Assembly: GCF_004331035.1 (NCBI RefSeq) | Contig: NZ_SJNT01000006.1 | Span: forward strand, 124,001-188,000 | DNA: 64,000 nucleotides | Reading direction: 5' to 3' | From: Acinetobacter sp. ANC 4910 | Lineage (GTDB): Bacteria; Pseudomonadota; Gammaproteobacteria; Pseudomonadales; Moraxellaceae | In this document: positions 1-8,656 of the stretch, one piece after another | Layout: every line of letters starts with the position of its first letter | Numbering within the stretch: the first letter of the stretch is position 1 | Position numbers and translations under genes: made by a program | The notes under the pieces: model-generated | What the model was told of the DNA's origin: nothing | The model's database searches: none | What the model saw: only the letters and a program-made list of their open reading frames with translations

Positions 1-356
1 CGAATATTGTCTTCTTGATTGTCCAACATACAGGGCATCGACAAAGGCCAAAGTTTTTCTTCATGCTCTAAATGGCGATGCACCACAGCGTGAATATCGG
101 TCAGATAAGACAAGGTTTTGGCAATACTCTCTAGTGGAGGGGTAATAAACTCCATCAAAGCTTCTGAATAATCAGTAGTAATATGCGGATGGGTCAATGC
201 CGATCCCAAAGCTTTAGGATGATCGGCTTGCGATAAAAAACCATTGCTTTGCATCCGCAAACTTTCACGTTCTATACCACGTAACATCCCGTGTAACAGC
301 GAAGAATCCACCCAAGTCGGAAGTACAGCTTGAGAGGTCGATTCGGGTTGACTCAT
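1..356 (-). CDS. gshA: Glutamate-cysteine ligase, N-terminal part (cut by window edge)
   Basis: The leftward frame starting at the ATG at 354-356 encodes the first 118 or so residues of gamma-glutamylcysteine synthetase, which makes the first intermediate of glutathione in the cytoplasm. I recognise the family from GIERESLR near residue 27, the stretch GSALTHPHITTDYSEAL around residues 51-67, EFITPP just after, and WPLSMPC near residue 103. The rest of the gene lies beyond the left edge. A GAG ribosome-binding element sits just upstream of the start. The gene is transcribed away from the DUF924 gene, so both promoters lie in 357-672. Confidence 0.93.
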   Translation of the reverse strand, partial: MSQPESTSQAVLPTWVDSSLLHGMLRGIERESLRMQSNGFLSQADHPKALGSALTHPHITTDYSEALMEFITPPLESIAKTLSYLTDIHAVVHRHLEHEEKLWPLSMPCMLDNQEDNI

Positions 357-672
357 TATCATCTCGCTTTTTGGAAGAACTACTAAAATAAAATCATCAG
401 TTTATATCAGTATACTGTGATTTGATGCCGCCATATGACCCGCTGTCTATTTTTCCAACAGATTCACAACATTTGTTGTTGCTGCCGAAAAGGTTCAGTA
501 AATCAGATAAGTAGCCTTAATATGGGTTACATCGGCCATGTTCAACAGCACGACATGAAAAATTATTAAAAAGTATGCGCTATGCGGCAATTTTTTATCA
601 CAAAGTTACTCTATAAGACACCCAAAAAATATGATTTTATGGAAGAATAAGTGCTAAGGATCTGTAATAAAA
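357..672. other. Divergent intergenic region gshA / DUF924 gene
   Basis: These 316 bases separate two divergent genes and must carry both promoters. I see a 10-bp palindrome CAGTATACTG at 408-417 and a small inverted repeat ACAACA-TT-TGTTGT at 466-479. Either could be an operator, but both are short enough to occur by chance. No open reading frame or terminator is visible. Confidence 0.4.
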
Positions 673-1212
673 ATGAATTATCAGGATATTTTAAGCTTTT
701 GGTTTGCCCCTGAAACTCAACCAAACTGGTTTGCCAAAAGTAGCGAATTTGATCAAATGTTAGCAGAAAAGTTTGCTCAGATACATCAACAAGCCGCTTT
801 AGCTGAACTGTGGGAATGGCGCCAGCAGCCTGAAGGACGTCTTGCCGAAGTGATTATTCTGGATCAGTTTTCGCGTAATTTATTTCGTGATCAAGCACAG
901 GCTTTTGCACAAGATGGACTTGCGCTCTGCTTGGCACAAGAAGCCATTTTGGGGCAACATCACTTACAGCTTAGCCCTGAACATTGTTATTTCTTATACA
1001 TGCCCTTTATGCACAGTGAGTCGCAACGTGTACACGAATTTGGGTTAAAATTATTTGAACAATTAGGGCATCCAATTGCCTTAGAATTTGAACGACAACA
1101 TAAAGCTATTATTGACCGATTTGGACGCTATCCACACCGAAATCACATTCTAGGACGAGCGTCTAGTGCTGAAGAATTAGAATTTTTGACAGAACCGAAT
1201 AGCCATTTTTGA
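673..1212 (+). CDS. DUF924 family protein
   Basis: The 179-residue product matches the DUF924 family of helical, TPR-like soluble proteins. Its hallmarks are ILSFWFAP at the N-terminus, the central run ILDQFSRNLFRD around residues 62-73, and the C-terminal RFGRYPHRN around residues 149-157. No biochemical function is established for this family that I can name. The length is normal. There is no signal peptide, so it is probably cytoplasmic. The stop is 61 bases before the ATG of the following lipoprotein gene, and no terminator separates them, so cotranscription is possible. Confidence 0.88.
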   Translation: MNYQDILSFWFAPETQPNWFAKSSEFDQMLAEKFAQIHQQAALAELWEWRQQPEGRLAEVIILDQFSRNLFRDQAQAFAQDGLALCLAQEAILGQHHLQLSPEHCYFLYMPFMHSESQRVHEFGLKLFEQLGHPIALEFERQHKAIIDRFGRYPHRNHILGRASSAEELEFLTEPNSHF

Positions 1213-1272
1213 CCCTGAGTGGTGTGTCGTCTTTCTCTCCCCTATTTCATCAGCAGTTTGCGGAGTATAAAC

Positions 1273-1851
1273 ATGAAAACTAAGCTTATTGCCCTGACTC
1301 TTCTCACACTCGCGCTTGCGGGCTGCGCCTCTACGCCTTCCAAACCTCGAACCTTCGATCAATTGGGGCGGTTTAATACCTACCCCATGAACATGCAGAC
1401 CTATCGGATTAGTTTTGAAGCTGACCCGAATATGAACTATGGCGTCGCGGAAGAAATTACCTTGGTCAAAGCAGCACAAACCGCGCTTCAAAATGGCTTT
1501 CGCTATTTTAAAGTCCTAGATGACCCCAGCAATCTGACCAATAAACCACCCCGTCAGGCTGTCGTGTATCGCTCACCGTCTTTCTACCCTTATGGTTACT
1601 ATCCACGTGGCTATTACCGCCGCTATCCAGGCTATTGGCCAGACCCATTTTATGACACGCCGCAAGTGGTGAATATTGACCCTGTACAAGTGTCCTATAC
1701 CATTGAGTGTTTTAAAGAAAAAGGTAAAGTACCGAGCGATGCTTTTGATGCCACACTCATCTTACAGTCTTTGGGAAAAAAATATGGACTTACGCCGACA
1801 GGTGAAGTGATTCAACCCCAACCCGAAGTATCCGCTCCAACTCAAAAATAA
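1273..1851 (+). CDS. CC0125/CC1285-type lipoprotein
   Basis: I take the ATG at 1273 rather than an upstream in-frame GTG-type start because it is followed directly by a lipoprotein signal, with a hydrophobic run ending in LALAGC at residues 13-18. GGAG lies 10 bases upstream. The mature protein has 175 residues or so and contains a Tyr/Pro/Arg-rich stretch around residues 104-130 (YYPRGYYRRYPGYWPDP). The pattern of a basic N-terminal beta segment followed by EEITLVKAAQTALQNGFRYF resembles the CC0125/CC1285 family of envelope lipoproteins of unknown function. Only 15 bases separate it from the DUF445 gene, which suggests an operon. Confidence 0.72.
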   Translation: MKTKLIALTLLTLALAGCASTPSKPRTFDQLGRFNTYPMNMQTYRISFEADPNMNYGVAEEITLVKAAQTALQNGFRYFKVLDDPSNLTNKPPRQAVVYRSPSFYPYGYYPRGYYRRYPGYWPDPFYDTPQVVNIDPVQVSYTIECFKEKGKVPSDAFDATLILQSLGKKYGLTPTGEVIQPQPEVSAPTQK

Positions 1852-1866
1852 AATTAGGACCATTCT

Positions 1867-3171
1867 ATGCCTGTAGCGACCACCAGTTCTGAAAGCTTGC
1901 AACGAAGTAAACGCTTCGCAAATATCGCTTTATTGCTGGCGGTCATGACATGGATTGTCCTTATGGTACTTGCCAAATTCATGCCTGAGTACGCTTGGCT
2001 GATTCATATTCTCATGTTGTCCGCAGAAGCAGGTATGGTCGGTGGATTGGCAGACTGGTATGCCATTACGGTGCTGTTTCGCAATCCTTTTGGGAAACTG
2101 CCAATTCCCAAGTTTTTACGTGACCATACCGAGATTATTCCACGTAATAAGGCTCGCATTGCCGAGTCTATGGGGCGTTTTGTACAAGAAAATTTTCTCT
2201 CTCCCCACGTGGTTGAACGCAGTCTTCAAAATATCGACTTGAGTCTGGCCATCGGTCAATGGTTAGCCAATCCGCATAACAACACGCAAGTCACGCAAGT
2301 GATTCAGCAAACCGTCCCGAAAATCTTTGACTTTGTTGGGCAAGAGCAGATTGGTCGCTTTATTCAAAACAATAGCGTGCAATGGGTTCGCAACACCAAT
2401 ATCAACATGCTGGCCAGTGAAATGCTGCGTGCAGTGATTGAAAATGATTTCCATCAAGATGTATTGCAACGTGGCTTAGATGTCGTACATGACTGGATGA
2501 TCCACCATCCAGAGCAAACCCGTGAACTCACACAAAAGCTGTTTAAAGAACTTGGGGTCTCTAAATTGGCCAAAGGCGCCAGTTGGATTGGCATTGATGT
2601 GCAACAACGCACCATTGACTCACTGATTGAACGGGTCGAATCCATGCTCGCCAATCCAGAACATCCTTGGCGACAACAGATTGAAGAAACTGCCCAAGAA
2701 CTGATGCTGCAATTAACCGATCGGAACAGCGCAGCAAGCCAACGCCTGAATCAGGGTAAAGATGCCTTACTGGATAGCCCTCAAGTATTGAATTTTATTC
2801 GCGGTGCGGTGGTGATTTTATGTGATGCCATCAAAGCCGATTTAATGCAGCCTGATTCTGGCATTGCAGCAAATCTACGCGTGGCGATTCAACAGGTCGG
2901 GGAAAACATTATTGCCAATCAGGCCGTCCGCCAGTTATTAAATGATCGCATGAGCGGTTTGGCGGTCAATTTGAGTGATCAATACAGTGAAAAAGTGATT
3001 CGTTTTATTAGCGAACGCATTCACGAATGGGACTCCCGTGAAATGATTGGCAAAATTGAAAATGAAGTGGGTGGCGACCTGCATATGATTCGCGTGAATG
3101 GCGTGGTGGTGGGTGCCTTTATTGGTCTCGCACTGGGGATTATTCGTGCTGTGGTGGATTTTCTGCTTTAA
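1867..3171 (+). CDS. DUF445 family membrane protein (YjiN-like)
   Basis: The 434-residue protein matches DUF445. It has an N-terminal membrane segment (residues 19-37), a second hydrophobic region with AEAGMVGGLADWYAITVLFRNPFG around residues 53-76, a long helical domain, and a C-terminal membrane anchor (GVVVGAFIGLALGIIRAVVDF). The conserved ADWYAVTALFR-type motif and the following IPRNKARIAESMGRFV are diagnostic. E. coli YjiN is the best-known member, and its molecular role is unclear. It follows the lipoprotein gene by 15 bases, so envelope-linked coexpression is plausible. Confidence 0.87.
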   Translation: MPVATTSSESLQRSKRFANIALLLAVMTWIVLMVLAKFMPEYAWLIHILMLSAEAGMVGGLADWYAITVLFRNPFGKLPIPKFLRDHTEIIPRNKARIAESMGRFVQENFLSPHVVERSLQNIDLSLAIGQWLANPHNNTQVTQVIQQTVPKIFDFVGQEQIGRFIQNNSVQWVRNTNINMLASEMLRAVIENDFHQDVLQRGLDVVHDWMIHHPEQTRELTQKLFKELGVSKLAKGASWIGIDVQQRTIDSLIERVESMLANPEHPWRQQIEETAQELMLQLTDRNSAASQRLNQGKDALLDSPQVLNFIRGAVVILCDAIKADLMQPDSGIAANLRVAIQQVGENIIANQAVRQLLNDRMSGLAVNLSDQYSEKVIRFISERIHEWDSREMIGKIENEVGGDLHMIRVNGVVVGAFIGLALGIIRAVVDFLL

Positions 3172-3272
3172 TTTACGGCAAAGTTCAGATCGAGAAATAA
3201 ATGGATTTAAACTTGTACAAGCCCTGCAACATGCTAAATTAAATCGGTTTATTCTTCCTTGAGTCTGCGGTC

Positions 3273-4427
3273 ATGCTTGAAATTCATTCCAAACTTCCTG
3301 CCCAAGGGGTCACGATTTTTAGCCAGATGACGGCCATGGCACAACGGCTGAATGCGCTGAATGTATCACAGGGCTTTCCCGACTTTGCGCCCCCGCAAGC
3401 CTTGCTCGAAGCCTTAAGCCATGCGACCTTACACGGATCTAATCAATATGCAGCAGGTGATGGTTTACTGGACCTACGCCAACAAGTCGCACAACAGTTT
3501 CTACAGCGCGATCAACTGAATCTCGATCCCGTCCATGAAATCACCATTACACCTGGGGCGACCATTGCTTTATTTAGCGCCATTCAAGCCCTTGTAAATG
3601 CGGGTGATGAAGTCATTGTGTTTGATCCGAGCTATGACAGCTATGCGCCAAGTATTGCCTTGGTCGGTGCAAAAGCGATTCATATTCCTTTAATTGCACC
3701 GCATTTTCATGTGGACTGGAACCAAGTTGCCAACGCAATTAATGCCAAAACCCGCATGATCATTGTCAACACACCACATAATCCAACGGGAGCGATTTGG
3801 TCCAAGCAAGATTGGCAACAGTTGATTCAACTGATCCAAAACCGCAATATTGTGGTGCTGTCAGATGAAGTCTACGAACACTTGGTTTACGATGGACAAC
3901 AGCACTATTCAGCCTTGTCTTTTCCAGAGCTGCGTGAACGGTGTTTTGTGGTCGGTTCATTTGGAAAAACCTTCCATGTGACCGGTTGGAAAACAGGCTA
4001 TTGTGTGGCTGCCCCTGAGCTGATGCGGGTCTTTCGTCAAGTCTATCAATTTGCCAATTTTTGTGGGGTCACTCCAGTCCAAGTCGCTTTAACACAGTAC
4101 ATGCAACAACATCCTGAACATATTCAGCAGCTTGCTCATTTTTATCAGCAAAAACGTGATCTCTTCAATGCAGGATTAGCAGCTTCCCGATTTACATTGA
4201 CGCCCTCTCAAGGCACCTATTTCCAAAATCTGGATTATCGTGCGATTCGCCCCGATTTGAATGATGTTGACATGTGCCACTTCCTTGCCGAACAGCATGG
4301 CATTGTGGCGATTCCTATTTCCGTGTTTTATCAGCAGCCTCCCGCAGATTTACGTCTGATTCGCGTCTGCTTTGCCAAAACTGAACAGACCTTGACTCAA
4401 GCGACTCAAATTCTCAGTGCGGTATAA
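3273..4427 (+). CDS. ybdL: PLP-dependent aminotransferase, YbdL-like (methionine aminotransferase type)
   Basis: This is a 384-residue fold-type I aminotransferase. NVSQGFPDF lies near residue 31 and NTPHNPTGAIW near residue 167. The PLP-binding lysine sits in SFGKTFHVTGWKTGY around residues 229-243. The SFGKTFHVTGWK version and the QGFPDF opening are characteristic of the YbdL/KAT-like branch, which transaminates methionine and some aromatic amino acids with 2-oxo acids. Substrate choice is inferred from the family, not visible here. The stop codon lies inside the loop of an 11-bp hairpin (4413-4437). The next gene, a MATE pump, has its own 130-base leader. Confidence 0.85.
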   Translation: MLEIHSKLPAQGVTIFSQMTAMAQRLNALNVSQGFPDFAPPQALLEALSHATLHGSNQYAAGDGLLDLRQQVAQQFLQRDQLNLDPVHEITITPGATIALFSAIQALVNAGDEVIVFDPSYDSYAPSIALVGAKAIHIPLIAPHFHVDWNQVANAINAKTRMIIVNTPHNPTGAIWSKQDWQQLIQLIQNRNIVVLSDEVYEHLVYDGQQHYSALSFPELRERCFVVGSFGKTFHVTGWKTGYCVAAPELMRVFRQVYQFANFCGVTPVQVALTQYMQQHPEHIQQLAHFYQQKRDLFNAGLAASRFTLTPSQGTYFQNLDYRAIRPDLNDVDMCHFLAEQHGIVAIPISVFYQQPPADLRLIRVCFAKTEQTLTQATQILSAV

Positions 4428-4437
4428 CCGCGCTGAG
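4413..4437 (+). terminator. Hairpin overlapping the aminotransferase stop codon
   Basis: CTCAGTGCGGT and ACCGCGCTGAG form an 11-bp stem (one G-U pair) around the loop ATA. The TAA stop at 4425-4427 begins in the stem-loop boundary. There is no U-tract after it, so it could be a weak or Rho-assisted terminator or an mRNA 3' end stabiliser. Confidence 0.4.
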
Positions 4438-4557
4438 GGATTAAAAATCTAAAGCCATCATTGCTGCCTTTGCTTACTGAAATACATCATTTTTTCCTGA
4501 GCGAACTATGCTAGGGTAAGCTGAAGAAACACGATAAAAGAGCGCACAGGATCATCT

Positions 4558-5925
4558 ATGTCGGCACAAAACCCTTTGGTGCAACATCAAAAGCTATGGA
4601 AAGCATTTTTCATTTTCCTGATGCCGTTGATTGCTACCAATATTCTGCAAAATCTATCAGGGACAATTAATACGGTCTTTGTCGGGCAGATGATGGGAGT
4701 GCAAGCGATAGCAGCAGTGGCAGTATTTTTTCCGATTTTGTTCTTTTTAATGGCATTTGTAATTGGGTTGTCCGCAGGTTCAACCGTACTGATCGGACAG
4801 GCATGGGGCGCGCAGAATATAGAAAAAGTGCGGGCGGTGGTTGGCTCAACCCTATTTATGACCCTGATTGGTGGAAGCATCATTGCCTTACTGGGGGTAC
4901 TGTTTGCCCGCCATGTGTTATTGGCTTTGGGCACAGATGAAGCCGTCATGCATCTGTCACTGCCTTATGTACAGTGGATGCTCGCGGGTAGCCCCTTATT
5001 ATTTATCTATATTATTTATACCTCCATTTTACGCGGTGTGGGCGATAGCACCACCCCTTTAATCGCCTCAGGCATGACCATTTTAGTAGGCCTTTGTGTG
5101 ACTCCTGTCTTGATTGCAGGCTATTGGGGCTTTCCTCGACTGGGAATTGTTGCACCTGCAATTGCATCGACCTTAGGGTTTATTTCTGTTCTGATTTTTT
5201 TATATTTTTATCTGGCTTATAAACAACACCCGCTCAGACTCGACGCGCAAATGCTGCGCCATATTCGCTTTGACCGCCAACTGAGTCAAATTATTTTACG
5301 CCTCGGCATTCCGACTGGAGTACAAATGGTCACGACTTCGGTTGCAGGATTGGTGATCGTGGGGTTGGTCAATCGTCATGGTGCCAATGCCACCGCTGCC
5401 TATGGGGCAGTGAATCAGGTTCTGAATTATATTCAGTTTCCTGCACTGTCTATTGCCATTGCAGCATCGATTTTTGCAGCGCAAGCGATTGGCGCAGGAA
5501 AGTCAGAATTACTCGCCAAAGTCACGCGTACGGCATTGGGGATGAATATTGTGATTACAGGTTTATTGGTGGTTTTAGGTTATCTATTTTCGAAATATCT
5601 GATGGCGCTTTTTATCACAGATCATGCTGTGGTCGAACTTGGGCAACAACTTTTATTTATTGTGTTATGGTCGATTTTATTCTTTGGTGCCAGCGCAATT
5701 TTCGCGTCCATTATGCGCGCCAGTGGCACAGTTACCGTTCCCATGATCATCAACATTGTTGCCATTATTGCGATTGAAGTCCCCTGTGCTTATTTGTTTA
5801 GTGACTGGTGGGGACTGCAAGGCATATGGTATGCCTATGCGCTTGCCTTTGTGTGCTTATGTATGATGCAAGGTCTGTATTATCAATTTGTCTGGAAAAA
5901 TAAAACCATACAAACCTTAATTTAA
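4558..5925 (+). CDS. MATE family efflux transporter
   Basis: The 455-residue hydrophobic protein has about twelve membrane segments in two related halves, which is the normal MATE size. It contains the typical N-terminal PLIATNILQNLSGTINTVFVGQM and the matching region of the second half, LGIPTGVQMVTTSVAGLVIVGLVNRHG. MATE proteins export cationic drugs or metabolites using Na+ or H+ gradients. The substrate cannot be read from sequence. AGGATC lies 7-12 bases before the ATG as ribosome-binding site. The gene is convergent with the dehydrogenase gene on the other strand. Confidence 0.88.
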   Translation: MSAQNPLVQHQKLWKAFFIFLMPLIATNILQNLSGTINTVFVGQMMGVQAIAAVAVFFPILFFLMAFVIGLSAGSTVLIGQAWGAQNIEKVRAVVGSTLFMTLIGGSIIALLGVLFARHVLLALGTDEAVMHLSLPYVQWMLAGSPLLFIYIIYTSILRGVGDSTTPLIASGMTILVGLCVTPVLIAGYWGFPRLGIVAPAIASTLGFISVLIFLYFYLAYKQHPLRLDAQMLRHIRFDRQLSQIILRLGIPTGVQMVTTSVAGLVIVGLVNRHGANATAAYGAVNQVLNYIQFPALSIAIAASIFAAQAIGAGKSELLAKVTRTALGMNIVITGLLVVLGYLFSKYLMALFITDHAVVELGQQLLFIVLWSILFFGASAIFASIMRASGTVTVPMIINIVAIIAIEVPCAYLFSDWWGLQGIWYAYALAFVCLCMMQGLYYQFVWKNKTIQTLI

Positions 5926-5940
5926 TGGTTGATCGGCTGA

Positions 5941-5970
5941 AAAAACGTGCTGATCCTCAGATCAACACGT
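5941..5970 (-). terminator. Rho-independent terminator after the SDR gene
   Basis: CGTGCTGATC and GATCAACACG pair with one mismatch around the loop CTCA. Read leftward the hairpin is followed by TTTTTT, so it terminates the leftward dehydrogenase transcript. It may also slow the converging MATE transcript. Confidence 0.75.
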
Positions 5971-5978
5971 ATCACCTT

Positions 5979-6818
5979 TTATTTGAAACGTTTGCTCAAC
6001 GTCGTCGCCATGGCTGTCACTTTTTGATAGCCTGTTGGCAAAATACGCTGAATCAGATCTAACGATTTTGCATCGTTGCCAATGAGCACACGACGCTTAT
6101 CTTTTTGCACCGCAGCTAAAATTTGACGTGCAGCTTCTTCTGGTGGAATACGTAATAACTTGTTAAATGTGCGTGCCGATTTTTCGGGATTCATTCCCAA
6201 ACTACGCAAGCTGTCATTCATACGGGCATCATTGGCAATATTGGTGCGAATACCACCTGGATGCACACACAGCGCGCTAACCCCACAGTTTTCAATATCC
6301 AGTTCCTGACGTAATGATTCGGTAAAACCACGTACTGCAAATTTGGTGGCATTATAAGCCGATTGGGTGGGTTGAGCCGTTAAACCAAATAAGCTAGAAA
6401 TATTGATGATATGACCATCGCCTGTTTGCTTAATCAAAGGCAAAAACTCTTTGGTGCCGTATACCACACCCCAGAAATTAATCCCCACAATCCATTCTAG
6501 TTCATCATAACTCGCACCTTCTACTGTCGAGCCTAATGCCACCCCAGCATTGTTAAAAATCATATTCACTGAACCATGATTTTGTACTGTTTCTTCTGCC
6601 CAAGTACGCATTGCCTCACGATCCGCCACATCCAGTTTTTTGGTGGTCACTCGCACATTACTGTCTTTGAGTAATTCTACGGTTTTTGCCAAACCTTGCT
6701 CATTAATATCGCTTAACGAAAGGTGACAACCTTGTTGGGCTAAAAGCACTGCCAACTGTTGACCAATCCCAGAACCCGCACCTGTCACAGCGGCGACTTT
6801 ATTGTTAAATGTTTTCAT
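5979..6818 (-). CDS. SDR family NAD(P)-dependent oxidoreductase
   Basis: The 279-residue product is a classical short-chain dehydrogenase. The Rossmann glycine motif TGAGSGIG is at residues 13-20 and NNAGVALG near residue 89. The catalytic Ser lies in ISSLFG and the Tyr-Lys pair in YNATKFAVRGF around residues 154-164. The C-terminal RILPTGYQKVTA segment is typical of a subgroup often annotated as acetoin- or alcohol-type dehydrogenases in Acinetobacter, and the substrate is unknown. It is divergent from the TetR gene. A strong promoter for it is visible (TTGACA 6925-6920, 17-bp spacer, TATATT 6902-6897), and its -35 is embedded in a 20-bp palindrome, so TetR repression is likely. Confidence 0.88.
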   Translation of the reverse strand: MKTFNNKVAAVTGAGSGIGQQLAVLLAQQGCHLSLSDINEQGLAKTVELLKDSNVRVTTKKLDVADREAMRTWAEETVQNHGSVNMIFNNAGVALGSTVEGASYDELEWIVGINFWGVVYGTKEFLPLIKQTGDGHIINISSLFGLTAQPTQSAYNATKFAVRGFTESLRQELDIENCGVSALCVHPGGIRTNIANDARMNDSLRSLGMNPEKSARTFNKLLRIPPEEAARQILAAVQKDKRRVLIGNDAKSLDLIQRILPTGYQKVTAMATTLSKRFK

Positions 6819-6896
6819 TTTCTATCCTTATTGGTTTCTCAGGCGGTATGACAAAGCTACCCCCATTCTTTTATGCATGATGCGAATGACACTCTC

Positions 6897-6925
6897 AATA
6901 TAAATTTGACAATATTCATTGTCAA
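6897..6925 (-). promoter_or_regulatory. Sigma70 promoter of the SDR gene with embedded TetR-type operator
   Basis: On the leftward strand TTGACA (6925-6920) is followed after 17 bases by TATATT (6902-6897). The -35 box is one end of the perfect inverted repeat TTGACAAT-ATTC-ATTGTCAA at 6906-6925. Half of the motif (ATTGTC) recurs at 6928-6933. A repressor bound here would block RNA polymerase, and the adjacent TetR gene is the obvious candidate. Confidence 0.75.
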
Positions 6926-7028
6926 CAATTGTCTGATGAATCTCCTTTCGGCCAAATCCCGCGTTTAATTTAGGTTTTTGCCGTATTTATTGCTAAACTA
7001 TAGGCGGTCTTTGCTACGTTTTATCTTT

Positions 7029-7715
7029 ATGACTTATTCCAATACTGACGATGCAGGAAAAAATAACCAACCGTTAAAAAATAAAGAACGCCAGTTTAAA
7101 GGACTCTCTTTGACTGAGCGTCAACAGGCACGTCGTGAAAAACTCATCGAAGCGGGGATTGAAGTTTATGGCACCTATGGTTTCTTTGCCGTTACGGTCA
7201 AAGACATTTGCAATGAAGCCAAACTGACCGAACGCTATTTTTATGAATCCTTTAAAAAAAGTGATCAACTCTTCCAAACTATCTTTTTAAAACTGATTGA
7301 TGAACTGCAACAGAACGTTATGCAAGCGATTATGCAAGCCTCGAACAGTCATGAAAAAATGGTCGATGCTGGCTTAACCGCCCTACTCACCACGCTCAAA
7401 GACAATCCGCGGATGGCACGTATTATTTATATCGATGCCATGCTGGTACAAGAACTACATAACCAAGCCACCATTCATGAAACCATGTTGCGTTTTGACC
7501 GTATGATTCATGCTTTTGTCATGTTGATGATGCCGAATATTCCCCATTCAGAACGTGAAATTTCATGGGTTTCTACAGGCTTAAATGGTTATGTCACCCA
7601 AATTGCGATTCGTTGGGTCATCAGTGGCTTTAAACAGTCTTTGGACGATGTATTGGCGTCTTGTCGAGTGGTTTTTGTGGCTTTACTCGAATCATTTTCT
7701 GAGAAAAAAAATTAA
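7029..7715 (+). CDS. TetR/AcrR family transcriptional regulator
   Basis: I place the start at the ATG at 7029 (228 residues) rather than the upstream TTG at 6978. The N-terminus carries a TetR DNA-binding domain: LTERQQARREKLIEAGIEVYGTYGF, then the recognition-helix region VKDICNEAKLTERYFYESFKKSDQLF around residues 57-82. The C-terminal ligand-binding part is helical. It is divergent from the SDR gene over 210 bases that contain a perfect 20-bp inverted repeat, so it probably represses that gene and perhaps itself. No effector is evident. Confidence 0.87.
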   Translation: MTYSNTDDAGKNNQPLKNKERQFKGLSLTERQQARREKLIEAGIEVYGTYGFFAVTVKDICNEAKLTERYFYESFKKSDQLFQTIFLKLIDELQQNVMQAIMQASNSHEKMVDAGLTALLTTLKDNPRMARIIYIDAMLVQELHNQATIHETMLRFDRMIHAFVMLMMPNIPHSEREISWVSTGLNGYVTQIAIRWVISGFKQSLDDVLASCRVVFVALLESFSEKKN

Positions 7716-7857
7716 ATTACAGCGATTTAATTTTTACAAAAAATTGACTCTGATTTTACGACCGCCTCTACGCCTGTCTAAAATTGTTCATGAATTCGAC
7801 TAAAAATTGTCACAAAACTTTGCGAAAATCGGCATTCTGCCCTATTCTGCAATGATA

Positions 7858-7891
7858 CTGTCATAATTAATCTTTGTAATAAGCCTGTCAT
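7858..7891 (+). promoter_or_regulatory. Possible Pho-box-like repeats upstream of phoB
   Basis: Two copies of CTGTCATAA lie at 7858-7866 and 7885-7893, 27 bp apart. CTGTCAT is the PhoB half-site in enterobacteria, where half-sites recur every 11 bp. The 27-bp spacing does not fit a single canonical box, so the site may be two degenerate boxes. They sit 45-78 bases before the phoB start, where autoregulation would act. Confidence 0.4.
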
Positions 7892-7935
7892 AAATAAAAA
7901 ACGGCCTACCGTTATCATCAATAGGATATTGCGTT

Positions 7936-8646
7936 GTGAAAGATGACTACATACTAATCGTCGATGACGAACTTCCAATTCGAGAGATGATTCATACCTC
8001 TTTGGATATGGCGGGCTTTCAATGCTTACAGGCAGAAGATGCAAAACAGGCGCATCAAATGATTGTCGATCAACGCCCAGCGTTAATTCTGCTCGACTGG
8101 ATGATGCCAGGTGGCGTCAGTGGCGTCGATCTCTGTCGTCGCCTCAAACGCGATGAAAACTTATCTGAAATTCCAGTCATTATGCTGACTGCACGCGGAG
8201 AAGAAGACCATAAAGTCCAAGGTCTCGATGCAGGTGCAGATGACTACATGACCAAACCTTTTTCGACGCGTGAATTGGTATCGCGCATTAAAGCAGTGCT
8301 GCGTCGCGCCAATGCTCTAAGCGGCGAAAAAACCATTGATGCCAATGGTTTATTGCTTGATCCAGTCAGCCAACGCGTCAGTTTTAGCAATAATATTCTA
8401 GAAATGGGGCCAACTGAATATCGTTTATTGGCCTTCTTCATGACACATCCTGAGCGTGCTTATACCCGCGCACAATTGCTTGATCAGGTTTGGGGTGGCA
8501 ATGTCTATATTGAAGACCGTACTATTGATGTCCATATCCGCCGTTTACGCAAAGTATTAGAACCCTATGGTGCAGACCGTTTTGTTCAAACCGTGCGTGG
8601 AACAGGCTACCGCTTCTCCACTCGTGCCGATGTTGCTTTAGGTTAA
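7936..8646 (+). CDS. phoB: Phosphate regulon response regulator PhoB
   Basis: The 236-residue protein is an OmpR-type response regulator. The receiver domain has the acidic pair at residues 10-11, the phospho-accepting Asp54 in LLDWMMPG, Thr85 and Lys107. A C-terminal winged-helix domain starts near residue 135 ([30 protein letters not shown]). The match to PhoB and the following phoR identify it as the activator of phosphate-starvation genes. I use the GTG at 7936, which has AGGAT at 7923-7927 as ribosome-binding site. It is followed by phoR after 10 bases. Confidence 0.93.
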   Translation: MKDDYILIVDDELPIREMIHTSLDMAGFQCLQAEDAKQAHQMIVDQRPALILLDWMMPGGVSGVDLCRRLKRDENLSEIPVIMLTARGEEDHKVQGLDAGADDYMTKPFSTRELVSRIKAVLRRANALSGEKTIDANGLLLDPVSQRVSFSNNILEMGPTEYRLLAFFMTHPERAYTRAQLLDQVWGGNVYIEDRTIDVHIRRLRKVLEPYGADRFVQTVRGTGYRFSTRADVALG

Positions 8647-8656
8647 TTTTAGTTTT

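Noticed and set aside
1177..1491. 104-residue open frame on the minus strand across the DUF924/lipoprotein junction
   Set aside because: It overlaps two genes with clear homology on the other strand and its protein shows no recognisable domain, so it is a shadow frame.
4587..4949. 120-residue minus-strand frame inside the MATE gene
   Set aside because: It is the antisense of a hydrophobic coding region and gives a low-complexity Thr/Asn/Pro-rich sequence typical of shadow frames.
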